From Tropicimonas sediminicola (GTDB lineage: Bacteria > Pseudomonadota > Alphaproteobacteria > Rhodobacterales > Rhodobacteraceae): 64,000 bases of DNA. The notes under the pieces were generated by a model. It saw only the letters and a program-made list of their open reading frames with translations, made no database searches and was not told where the DNA came from. The position numbers and the translations under genes were made by a program. Within the stretch, counting starts at the first letter, position 1, and every line of letters begins with the position of its first letter. The stretch covers positions 248,001 through 312,000 of the forward strand of contig NZ_FZOY01000002.1 of assembly GCF_900188335.1 (NCBI RefSeq), given 5' to 3'. This document shows positions 57,017 through 64,000 of this stretch, in pieces.

Positions 57017-57050
57017 CGTCTTCTTGGCGGAAATACCCCCGCCGGAGGCA
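57017..57050. repeat. REP-like intergenic repeat (copy 5)
   Basis: CGTCTTCTTGGCGGAAATAC then CCCCGCCGGAGGCA (57017-57050) is the reverse of the half-unit in 8897-8953 (GGGTATTT then CCAAGAAGA-like) and aligns with 43297-43330. It lies between pepF and ribE, which are on the same strand. Confidence 0.6.
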
Positions 57051-57094
57051 TGAAATCTTTGTGCGCTCCGCCGGTGGAAGCGCGGGGACCGAGG

Positions 57095-57682
57095 TCAGCC
57101 GGCCTCGGCCAGCCGCGCCACGTAACGGGCGAGCGTATCGATCTCGAGGTTGATCCGGTCGCCCGTCTTCACCCGGCCCCAGGTCGTGACTTCCTTGGTG
57201 TGGGGGATGAAATTGATGCCGAAATCCCGGCCATCGACCTCGTTGACCGTCAGCGAGGTGCCGTCGAGCGCCACCGACCCCTTGGGCGCGATGAACCTGG
57301 CGAGCGCCTCGGGCGCGCGGAAGGTGACGCGGGTGCTGTCCCCCTCCTGGGCCATGGCGATCACCTCGGCCACCCCGTCGACATGGCCCGACACGATGTG
57401 CCCGCCGAGCTCGTCGCCCACCTTGAGCGCGCGCTCGAGGTTGATGCGTCCGCCGACGGTCCAGTCGCCGATGTTGGTCTTGCTCACGGTCTCGGCCGAG
57501 ATGTCGACGCTGAACCAGTCCGGCCCCTTGTCGACCACCGTCAGGCAGACCCCCGCGCAGGCGATCGAGGCGCCCATGTCGACGGTGTCCATGTCGTAGC
57601 TTGTGCCGATCTGCGCCCGCAGATCGCCGCGGCGCTCCAGCGCCCGGATTTCGCCGATGTCGGTCACGATGCCGGTGAACAT
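57095..57682 (-). CDS. ribE: Riboflavin synthase (alpha chain)
   Basis: The 195-residue protein begins with the canonical MFTGIVTDIG and contains two similar lumazine-binding domains (about 1-87 and 98-185), with ACAGVCLTV in the first and SLTVNEV in the second. It makes riboflavin from two molecules of the lumazine product of RibH. AAGGAG at 6 bases fixes the ATG at 57682 over the ATG at 57697. It stands apart from ribD, with the plus-strand capsule block between. Confidence 0.94.
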   Translation of the reverse strand: MFTGIVTDIGEIRALERRGDLRAQIGTSYDMDTVDMGASIACAGVCLTVVDKGPDWFSVDISAETVSKTNIGDWTVGGRINLERALKVGDELGGHIVSGHVDGVAEVIAMAQEGDSTRVTFRAPEALARFIAPKGSVALDGTSLTVNEVDGRDFGINFIPHTKEVTTWGRVKTGDRINLEIDTLARYVARLAEAG

Positions 57683-57856
57683 GGGGGACTCCTTCATGGC
57701 TTTCCCGTGAGGTAACGGCGCGCGGGACCGGCGGCAAGCGCCAAACCGTCACTCCCGCCCGGGTCGAGGCCAGGCCGGCACGCGGACCGCATATCTCGCC
57801 CCGGCACGCAGGAAAGGCGTGACAGGCGCCGCCGGGGGCGCGATAGATGCCGGGCA

Positions 57857-59170
57857 ATGAGACATCCCGGCACGCCCACCGACGACGCCCCCGCGCCTGA
57901 CCGGCGGTTCCTGTTCCTTCAGGGGCCGCACGGGCCGTTCTTCGGCCAGCTCGGCGCCATGCTGCGCGCCGCCGGGGCGGAGGTCTGGCGGGTCGGCTTC
58001 AACGCGGGCGACGCGGCCTTCTGGCCTGACGGGCGGAGCTACCTGCCCTTCGCGGAAAGCCCGGATGCCTGGCCCGCGCGCTGCGCCGCGCTGCTGGACG
58101 ACAAGCGCATCACCGACCTGGTGCTCTATGGCGACATCCGCCCGATTCACGCCGAGGCCGTGCGGCAGGCCCGCGCGCGCGGCCTGACGGTGCATGTCTT
58201 CGAGGAGGGTTACCTGCGCCCCTACTGGGTCACCTACGAGCGCGGCGGCTCCAACGGCCATTCCCGGCTGATGCAGCTCGGCGTCGAGGCGATGCGGGCG
58301 GCACTCGCGCATTCCGACCCCGACCTGCCGGATCCGCCCAGCCACTGGGGCGACACCCGACAGCACATCTGGTTCGGCGCGCTCTACCACTGGCACGTCA
58401 TGTTCCGGAACCGCCGCTACGCCGGCTTTCGCCCGCATCGCGCCCTGAATGTGCAGCAGGAATTCCGGCTGCACCTCAAGCGGCTCCTGCTGCTGCCGGC
58501 GCACCGGCTGGAGCGCCACCTCGCCACCCGCGCCATCCTGCGTGCCGGCGCGCCCTATCACCTCGTCCTGCTCCAGCTCGAACACGATTCCAGCTTCCAG
58601 GCCCATGGCCCGTTCGAGACGATGGAGGCGTTCCTGCGGCTCTGCATCGAGGCCTTCGCCGCCGGCGCGCCGCGGCATCACCACCTCGTCTTCAAGGCGC
58701 ACCCGCTGGAAGACGGGCGCAGCCCGCTCCGGCCGGACATCGCCCGGCTCGCCGCAGAGGCAGGCGTCTCCGAGCGGGTGCATTTCGTGCCTGGCGGCAA
58801 GCTCGCACTGCTGCTCGATCACGCCCGCAGCGCGGTCACGGTGAACTCCACCGCCGGACAGCAGGTGCTCTGGCGCGGGCTGCCGTTGCGCAGCTTCGGC
58901 GCGGCGGTCTACGACAAGCCGGAATTCGTCTCCGATCAGCCGCTGGAAGCGTTCTTTGCCGCCCCCGCCCGCCCCGACAGCCGCGCCTACCGCGCCTATC
59001 GCTCCTACCTGCTGGAAACTTCGCAGGTCACCGGCGGCTTCTACTCCGCGCGCGGCCGGCGCGAGCTCCTGCGGCAAGTGTTGGACATGATCCTCGCCCC
59101 GCAGGACCCCTATGACGCCCTCGCCTCCGGCAACTCCGCGCCCCGGCAACAGCTCCGGCTCGTCAAGTGA
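57857..59170 (+). CDS. kpsS: Capsule polysaccharide Kdo transferase, KpsS-like
   Basis: The 437-residue protein has FLFLQGPHGPFFGQL at the N-terminus, VFEEGYLRPYWVTYER, VFKAHPLEDGR and VNSTAGQQVLWRGLPL, the features of the KpsS/LipB capsule family. KpsS transfers the first Kdo of the poly-Kdo linker onto the lipid anchor. It opens a plus-strand group with a polysaccharide export lipoprotein and kpsC. No KpsE, KpsM or KpsT transporter gene is in the window. Confidence 0.88.
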   Translation: MRHPGTPTDDAPAPDRRFLFLQGPHGPFFGQLGAMLRAAGAEVWRVGFNAGDAAFWPDGRSYLPFAESPDAWPARCAALLDDKRITDLVLYGDIRPIHAEAVRQARARGLTVHVFEEGYLRPYWVTYERGGSNGHSRLMQLGVEAMRAALAHSDPDLPDPPSHWGDTRQHIWFGALYHWHVMFRNRRYAGFRPHRALNVQQEFRLHLKRLLLLPAHRLERHLATRAILRAGAPYHLVLLQLEHDSSFQAHGPFETMEAFLRLCIEAFAAGAPRHHHLVFKAHPLEDGRSPLRPDIARLAAEAGVSERVHFVPGGKLALLLDHARSAVTVNSTAGQQVLWRGLPLRSFGAAVYDKPEFVSDQPLEAFFAAPARPDSRAYRAYRSYLLETSQVTGGFYSARGRRELLRQVLDMILAPQDPYDALASGNSAPRQQLRLVK

Positions 59171-59318
59171 GCTTTGCATCGCGCGCCCGTTGCGCGAACG
59201 GGCGCGGCGCCGGCGCAACACTCGCCGTCCGGCTGCGCGGCGGCCTTCCCTTTTCCACGGTCTGCTGTAGGTTTGTCCGCAAAACTTGAGGCACAAATCC
59301 GTCCAAGGAGCCCGAGCA

Positions 59319-60452
59319 GTGACCAAGAGACAATCCCGCTGGGCCAAGGCGTTGGCCCTGTGCCTGCTGGCATCGGTTGCCAGCGGCTGCGCGCTGCCGC
59401 GATCCGGCCCCAGCAAATCCGAAATCTATTCCGGTTCGGTCCTCGAGGACGGCGATGCCTTCGTCGTCTCCGTGAACGACCGCGTCACCCGCGCCACTTC
59501 CGTCACCCCGGTGCTCGGCTTCTCCAGCGAGTTCCTGAACGCCGGCGAGGTCGGCTCCGACACGATCCGCCCGGGCGATACACTGGGCCTCACGGTCTGG
59601 GAGAACGTCGACGACGGTCTGCTTTCCAGCGCAGGACAGGCCGCGACCGCCCTCGAGGAAGTGCAGGTCGACGGTTCGGGTTTCATCTTCGTGCCCTATG
59701 CCGGGCGCATCCGCGCCGCCGGCAACACCCCCGAACGCCTCCGCCAGATCATCACCGAGAAGCTCGACGCCCAGACCCCGGACCCGCAGGTGATCGTCAC
59801 CCGGCTCGCCGGCGACGGCGCAACGGTCTCGGTCATGGGCGGCATCGCCTCGCAGGGCGTCTACCCGATCGAGCGCCCCACCCGGCGGCTCTCCGCGATG
59901 CTGGCCGAAGCCGGCGGCGTCACCGTCACCCCGGAGATCGCCCAGATCACCGTGATGCGCGGCAGCCACCAGTCCAAGGTCTGGTTCCAGGACCTCTTCG
60001 CCGATCCGCGGCTCGACATCGCCCTGCGCGGCGGCGACCGCATCCTGGTCGAGGAAGACACCCGCTCCTTCTCGGTCCTCGGCGCGACCGGCTCCCAGAA
60101 CCGCATCCGCTTCGAGACCCAGACCCTTTCGGCCATCGAGGCGATCGCGCAGGTGGGCGGGCTCAACAGCAACCTCGCCGACCCGACCGGCGTCTTCGTG
60201 TTCCGCAACGAGCCCGAGTCCATCGCGCGTGCCGTGCTGGGCCGCAACGACCTCGTGGGCGATCAGCGCATGGTCTACGTGCTCGACCTGACCGAGCCGA
60301 ACGGCATGTTCGAGGCCCGCGACTTCGCGATCCGCGACGACGACACGCTCTACGTCACGCAGGCGCCCTTCGTGCGCTGGCAGAAGACGCTCTCGGCGGT
60401 CACCGGCAGCCTGACGCCCTTCGCCAACTACTCCCAGCTCGCCGGCAACTAG
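59319..60452 (+). CDS. Polysaccharide export lipoprotein (Wza/KpsD family, GTG start)
   Basis: The 377-residue protein has a lipoprotein signal (LLASVASGC) and two SLBB/polysaccharide-export domains (IRPGDTLGLTVWENVDDG and later GGIASQGVYPIERPTRRLSAMLAEAGGV, then VLGATGSQNRIRFETQ). It forms the outer-membrane channel for capsule export. GTG at 59319 is chosen because AAGGAG stands 8 bases upstream; the TTG at 59286 lacks such a site. It is between kpsS and kpsC and acts with them. Confidence 0.9.
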   Translation: MTKRQSRWAKALALCLLASVASGCALPRSGPSKSEIYSGSVLEDGDAFVVSVNDRVTRATSVTPVLGFSSEFLNAGEVGSDTIRPGDTLGLTVWENVDDGLLSSAGQAATALEEVQVDGSGFIFVPYAGRIRAAGNTPERLRQIITEKLDAQTPDPQVIVTRLAGDGATVSVMGGIASQGVYPIERPTRRLSAMLAEAGGVTVTPEIAQITVMRGSHQSKVWFQDLFADPRLDIALRGGDRILVEEDTRSFSVLGATGSQNRIRFETQTLSAIEAIAQVGGLNSNLADPTGVFVFRNEPESIARAVLGRNDLVGDQRMVYVLDLTEPNGMFEARDFAIRDDDTLYVTQAPFVRWQKTLSAVTGSLTPFANYSQLAGN

Positions 60453-60461
60453 GCCGCGCAC

Positions 60462-62516
60462 GTGGAGCATTCCCCCATCGATGCCGCCGCGGAGACCGCT
60501 CCGCGGCGGCTTTTCGTCTACAACGGCGGCTTCCTGAACCGGCGTCTGCGGCGCATCCTGTCGCTCGCCGGCTGGCAGATCACCACCGGGCGCCCCGGCC
60601 CGGAGGACTGGGTCGGCGTCTGGGGGCACAGCCCGACCGCCGCGCGGGGCGAGGCGATGGCGGCACGCAGCGGCGCGCGGCTCCTGCGGATAGAGGACCC
60701 GTTCCTCCGCTCCGTCCACCTCGGGCGCGCCGGTGAGCCGCCGATCGGGCTGCACATCGACACCTCCGGCGTCCATTTCGACAGCGCCCAGCCCTCCGAC
60801 CTCGAGCAGATCCTCGCCAACGAACCGCTCGACGATACCGCCCTGCTGGACCGCGCCCGGCAGGCGACGGAGAGGCTGCGCCGCGGCCACCTGAGCAAGT
60901 ACAACGCCTTCGACCCCGACCTGGAACCGCCCGCGCCCGGCTATATCCTGGTGATCGATCAGACACGCGGTGATGCCTCGATCCGCCACGCCGGCGCCTC
61001 GGCCACAAGCTTTGCCGAGATGCTGACGGAGGCGCGGCTCGACAATCCCGGCGCCCGCATCCTCGTGCGCACCCATCCCGAGACGACCGCCGGCCATCGC
61101 CCGGGCCATTTCGACCCGGAGGACCTGCCAGAGGGCATCGAGGTCTGCACCGGTCCGGTCTCGCCCTGGCACCTGCTCGACGGCGCGGTGCAGGTCTATA
61201 CCGTGTCCTCGCAGCTCGGCTTCGAGGCCATCCTCGCCGGGCATCGTCCGCGGGTCTTCGGCCAGCCCTTCTATGCCGGCTGGGGCCTCACGGAGGACGT
61301 GCGCCCCGTCTATCGACGCCAGCGGCGCCTCACCCGGGCGCAGCTCTTCGCCGGAGCGATGATCCTCTATCCGACCTGGTACGATCCCTGCCGTGACCAG
61401 CTCTGCACGCTGGAAGAGGCGATCGACGGGCTCGAGGCCCGGGTCCGGGCCTATCGCGAGGACCGTGCGGGCTATGTGGCGACGGGGATGCGGCTCTGGA
61501 AACGGCCGACCCTGCAGGAGTTCTTCGGCGGGACGCGCCGGCTGCGGTTCCGCGACGCGGGATCGGCCAGCAAGCAGGCCCGGAAGGACGGCTGCCCGGT
61601 GCTCGCTTGGGCAGGCAGCGTGGGGCCGGACCTGCAGGACACGGCCGAGCGGGCCAACGTGCCGCTGATCCGGGTCGAGGACGGGTTCCTGCGCTCGCGC
61701 GGGCTCGGGGCGGATCTGGTGCCGCCGCTGTCGCTGGTCGCCGACGACCTCGGCATCTACTACGATCCCACCCGCGAAAGCCGGCTGGAGATGCTCATCG
61801 CCGGGGCCGCGGCGCTGCCGCCCGAGGGGCTCCGCCGGGCCGAGCGGCTGGTGCTTCGCCTCACCGAGGCAGGGCTTACGAAGTACAACCTCGCCGCCGC
61901 GGCCCTTCCCAGCCTGCCGGAGGGTCGGAGGATCCTGGTGCCCGGCCAGGTCGAGGACGATGCCTCGGTGCGTCTCGGGTGCGGGGAGATCCGCGACAAC
62001 CTCGGCCTGCTGCGCGCCACGCGCGAGGCCAACCCGGACGCCGTCCTGGTCTACAAGCCGCATCCCGATGTCGAGGCCGGGCTGCGCCCGGGCGCGGTGC
62101 CGTCGAGCGAGCTCGAAGCCCTTGCCGATGCGGTGATCCGGCAGGGCGATGCCGCCGCGCTGCTGGCAGAGGTCGACGAGGTCTGGACGCTCACCTCGCT
62201 GATGGGGTTCGAAGCGCTGTTGCGCGGGCGCAGGGTCACCTGCCTCGGCGCGCCGTTCTACGCCGGCTGGGGCCTGACCCGCGATCTCGGACCGGTGCCG
62301 GCACGGCGGATGGCCCGCCCCTCGCTCGCCGCGCTGGCCCATGCGGCGCTGATCGCCTACCCCCGCTATCGCGACCCGGTGAGCGGCCTGCCCTGCCCGC
62401 CCGAAGTGGTGGTCGAGCGTCTGGCGCGCGGCACGCTGCCGAAGCCCGGACCGTTCAACCGCTCTCTCTCCAGGCTGCAGGGCCTGCTCGCCAGCCGAGC
62501 CGCGCTCTGGCGGTAG
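60462..62516 (+). CDS. kpsC: Capsule polysaccharide Kdo transferase KpsC (duplicated)
   Basis: The 684-residue protein has two homologous halves (about 1-330 and 345-684), each with a RIEDPFLRS/RVEDGFLRS motif, a GDAS/DDAS motif, a THPET/KPHPDVEAG motif and a GQPFYAGWG/GAPFYAGWG block. These are the two Kdo-transferase domains of KpsC that extend the linker. It starts with a GTG at 60462, 9 bp after the upstream gene. The gene ends 50 bp before the convergent ribD and is followed by a repeat hairpin. Confidence 0.92.
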   Translation: MEHSPIDAAAETAPRRLFVYNGGFLNRRLRRILSLAGWQITTGRPGPEDWVGVWGHSPTAARGEAMAARSGARLLRIEDPFLRSVHLGRAGEPPIGLHIDTSGVHFDSAQPSDLEQILANEPLDDTALLDRARQATERLRRGHLSKYNAFDPDLEPPAPGYILVIDQTRGDASIRHAGASATSFAEMLTEARLDNPGARILVRTHPETTAGHRPGHFDPEDLPEGIEVCTGPVSPWHLLDGAVQVYTVSSQLGFEAILAGHRPRVFGQPFYAGWGLTEDVRPVYRRQRRLTRAQLFAGAMILYPTWYDPCRDQLCTLEEAIDGLEARVRAYREDRAGYVATGMRLWKRPTLQEFFGGTRRLRFRDAGSASKQARKDGCPVLAWAGSVGPDLQDTAERANVPLIRVEDGFLRSRGLGADLVPPLSLVADDLGIYYDPTRESRLEMLIAGAAALPPEGLRRAERLVLRLTEAGLTKYNLAAAALPSLPEGRRILVPGQVEDDASVRLGCGEIRDNLGLLRATREANPDAVLVYKPHPDVEAGLRPGAVPSSELEALADAVIRQGDAAALLAEVDEVWTLTSLMGFEALLRGRRVTCLGAPFYAGWGLTRDLGPVPARRMARPSLAALAHAALIAYPRYRDPVSGLPCPPEVVVERLARGTLPKPGPFNRSLSRLQGLLASRAALWR

Positions 62517-62521
62517 GCGTT

Positions 62522-62551
62522 GGGCAATTTTTCGCACGAAAAATCGTGGGC
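62522..62551. repeat. REP-like hairpin repeat (copy 6)
   Basis: ATTTTTC-GCAC-GAAAAAT (62528-62545), flanked by TTGGGC and TGGGCC, matches ATCTTTC-GCAC-GAAAGAT at 28410-28427 with one substitution in each arm, T for C and A for G, which keeps the pairing. It lies between the convergent kpsC and ribD genes. Confidence 0.6.
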
Positions 62552-62566
62552 CCTGCGGCGAGCTCG

Positions 62567-63688
62567 TCAGGTAGTGGCGCGTTCGGCCGGACGCCAGCGG
62601 GCAAGCACGTCCGGGCCGATCCGGTCCAGCCGGTCCAGCGCAAACCTCGGCGCTTCCGCGAGGCGATCCAGCCCCATCGCGCCAAGCCCCGGCTGGCCCT
62701 CTGCCCCGAGGCCAATGCCCGCAGTGAAGGTCACCAACTCGTCCACCAGCCCCGCATTGAGCAACGAGGCCGCGAGCGCCCCGCCGCCTTCGCAGAAGGC
62801 CCGCGTCAGGCCGGCCGCGCCAAGCGCCTGCAGAAGCGAGAGCGGATCGATCTGCCGGCCGCCGTTCGCGGACACCTCGATCATGCGCGCGCCGCGCCCG
62901 GCCCAGGCAGCGTGGCGCTCCGCATCGGCATCGGGGCCGTGGCAGATCCAGACGGGGGCTTCCTCGATCCGGGTGAAGAGGCGGCTGTCTGTCGGCAGGT
63001 CAATCCGGCGCGAGGCGACGATGCGGACCGGCTGACGGTCGATGCCGAGGCCGCGGACCGTGAGGCTCGGGTCGTCCGCCCGCGCTGTCCCCGCCCCGAC
63101 CAGCACGGCATCGTGGCTGGCGCGCATCGCATGAACCGCCCTCCGTGCCTCCGGGCCGGTGATCCACTGGCTCTCGCCGGTCGCGGTCGCGATACGCCCG
63201 TCGAAGGAAGTCGCGAGCTTCAGCGTGAGATGGGGGCGGCCGCGGGTGATGCGGCTCAGGAATCCCTCGTTGCCGCGCCGAGCCTCCGCCTCCATCACAC
63301 CGGTCGTCATCTCGACACCATCATCGGCGAGCCGCGCATGCCCCTGCCCCGCCACCCGCGGGTCGGGATCGGTCAGGGCGCTGACGACGCGAGCAATGCC
63401 GGCCTTGGCCAGCGCCTCGGCGCAGGGCGGGGTCTTGCCGTGATGGGCACAGGGTTCCAGCGTGACATAGGCGGTGGCGCCGCGCGCCGCGTCGCCGGCC
63501 TGGGCCAGCGCCTCCGTCTCGGCATGGGGGCGGCCGCCCGGCTGCGTCCAGCCACGCCCGAGAACGCGGCCATCCTTGACGATGACACAGCCGACCGCCG
63601 GGTTTGGCCAAACCTGGCCAAGCCCGCGCGCGCCGAGACCGAGCGCCATCGCCATGAAGCGGCGATCGATCGCGGCCATGTCCTGCAT
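62567..63688 (-). CDS. ribD: Bifunctional riboflavin deaminase/reductase RibD
   Basis: The 373-residue protein has an N-terminal zinc deaminase (His55 and Glu57 in HAE, Cys80 and Cys89 in PCAHHGKTPPC, residues about 1-145) and a C-terminal reductase of the RibD/DHFR type (about 150-360; KLATSFDGRIATATGESQWITG and CEGGGALAASLL). It converts the first pyrimidine intermediate in riboflavin synthesis. It starts 2 bp after the nrdR stop, on the same strand, the usual nrdR-ribD pair. Confidence 0.94.
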   Translation of the reverse strand: MQDMAAIDRRFMAMALGLGARGLGQVWPNPAVGCVIVKDGRVLGRGWTQPGGRPHAETEALAQAGDAARGATAYVTLEPCAHHGKTPPCAEALAKAGIARVVSALTDPDPRVAGQGHARLADDGVEMTTGVMEAEARRGNEGFLSRITRGRPHLTLKLATSFDGRIATATGESQWITGPEARRAVHAMRASHDAVLVGAGTARADDPSLTVRGLGIDRQPVRIVASRRIDLPTDSRLFTRIEEAPVWICHGPDADAERHAAWAGRGARMIEVSANGGRQIDPLSLLQALGAAGLTRAFCEGGGALAASLLNAGLVDELVTFTAGIGLGAEGQPGLGAMGLDRLAEAPRFALDRLDRIGPDVLARWRPAERATT

Positions 63689-63690
63689 GC

Positions 63691-64000
63691 CTATTCCTGG
63701 GGCGGCAGGTTCGGGCGCAACTCGCTGACGAACTTGTCGAAATCGTCCGCAGCCTGGAAGTTCTTGTAAACGCTGGCAAAGCGAACGTAGGCGACGGTGT
63801 CGATCCGGGCCAGGCTCTCCATGACGATCTCGCCGATCACCTTGGAGGGAATGTCCGTCTCGCCCATGCTCTCCAGACGCCGCACGATGCCGGAGATCAT
63901 CTGGTCCATGCGTTCCGGCTCGACCGGGCGTTTCTGCAGCGCGATCCGGATCGAGCGCTCCAGCTTGTCGCGGTCGAAATCCTCGCGCCGTCCGTTGGAC
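63691..64000 (-). CDS. nrdR: Transcriptional regulator NrdR (5' part outside window)
   Basis: The visible 103 residues, up to the right edge, contain the ATP-cone part of NrdR ([33 protein letters not shown], then [44 protein letters not shown]). The N-terminal zinc ribbon lies beyond the window. NrdR represses ribonucleotide reductase genes in response to ATP/dATP levels. The start is not visible; a Met inside the frame at 63909 is internal. It is immediately upstream of ribD. Confidence 0.93.
   Translation of the reverse strand, partial: SNGRREDFDRDKLERSIRIALQKRPVEPERMDQMISGIVRRLESMGETDIPSKVIGEIVMESLARIDTVAYVRFASVYKNFQAADDFDKFVSELRPNLPPQE

Overview
The window is 64 kb of GC-rich chromosomal DNA with strong codon bias, short operons and frequent ATGA/TGATG gene overlaps. 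Its gene content points to an alphaproteobacterium of the Rhodobacteraceae (Roseobacter-like). The supporting features are a Na+-NQR operon with ApbE and NqrM, CarD, a class I PHA synthase, RpoH, an alphaproteobacterial tRNA-His (no G-1, G1:U72, A73), KpsC/KpsS capsule genes and the ribB-ribH-nusB order. I see no prophage, insertion sequence, CRISPR array or integron; the window reads as core and near-core chromosome.

Layout: 1-0.65 kb holds a partial unknown gene and a small membrane protein. 0.65-8.1 kb is the sodium-pumping NADH:quinone reductase region: nqrM and apbE on the minus strand, nqrABCDEF on the plus strand, ending at a clear terminator. A CBS-domain gene follows. 9.0-13.2 kb is a minus-strand catabolic operon (N-methylproline demethylase-like flavoprotein, proline-racemase-superfamily protein, Gfo/Idh/MocA dehydrogenase), probably for betaine or hydroxyproline-type compounds. 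13.3-17.0 kb is a tetR-hlyD-ATPase-permease export operon resembling E. coli cecR-ybhGFSR, headed by a 32-bp perfect palindrome. 17.1-18.6 kb has two secreted c-type cytochromes, and 18.8-20.1 kb is metY. 20.1-22.9 kb is a minus-strand set of three envelope genes, two of unknown function. 23.0-28.3 kb has a 1039-residue bitopic protein and a Kef/CPA2 antiporter. 28.4-30.3 kb is the divergent cobT/cobS pair. 30.4-35.6 kb holds carD, fdxA, an S4 RNA-binding protein, a SUV3-like helicase and a TPR protein. 35.6-39.1 kb has an SCP2 protein, a lysophospholipase-like hydrolase, ribB, ribH and nusB. 39.2-41.4 kb is a four-gene VOC/DUF1428 operon divergent from a marR gene. 41.5-48.7 kb has a small membrane protein, mmcB, tRNA-His, ppk2, an rluD-type gene, rpoH and a small cytochrome-b-like protein. 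48.7-57 kb has phaC, a second Gfo/Idh/MocA gene, an M19 dipeptidase, a small RTX protein and pepF. 57.1-64 kb has ribE, a plus-strand capsule block (kpsS, polysaccharide export lipoprotein, kpsC), ribD and the start-truncated nrdR.

Functional links: ApbE covalently attaches FMN to NqrB and NqrC, and riboflavin for that FMN would come from ribB, ribH, ribE and ribD, all present here but split over three loci. KpsC and KpsS build the Kdo linker of a capsule exported through the Wza/KpsD-type lipoprotein. CarD, RpoH and NusB are transcription factors.

At least six intergenic sites carry related hairpin-forming repeats, and two copies differ by a paired, structure-preserving substitution. Other points for follow-up are a terminator-like hairpin in the carD leader, a proline-racemase homologue lacking both catalytic cysteines, and a 0.45-kb palindrome-rich spacer before mmcB.
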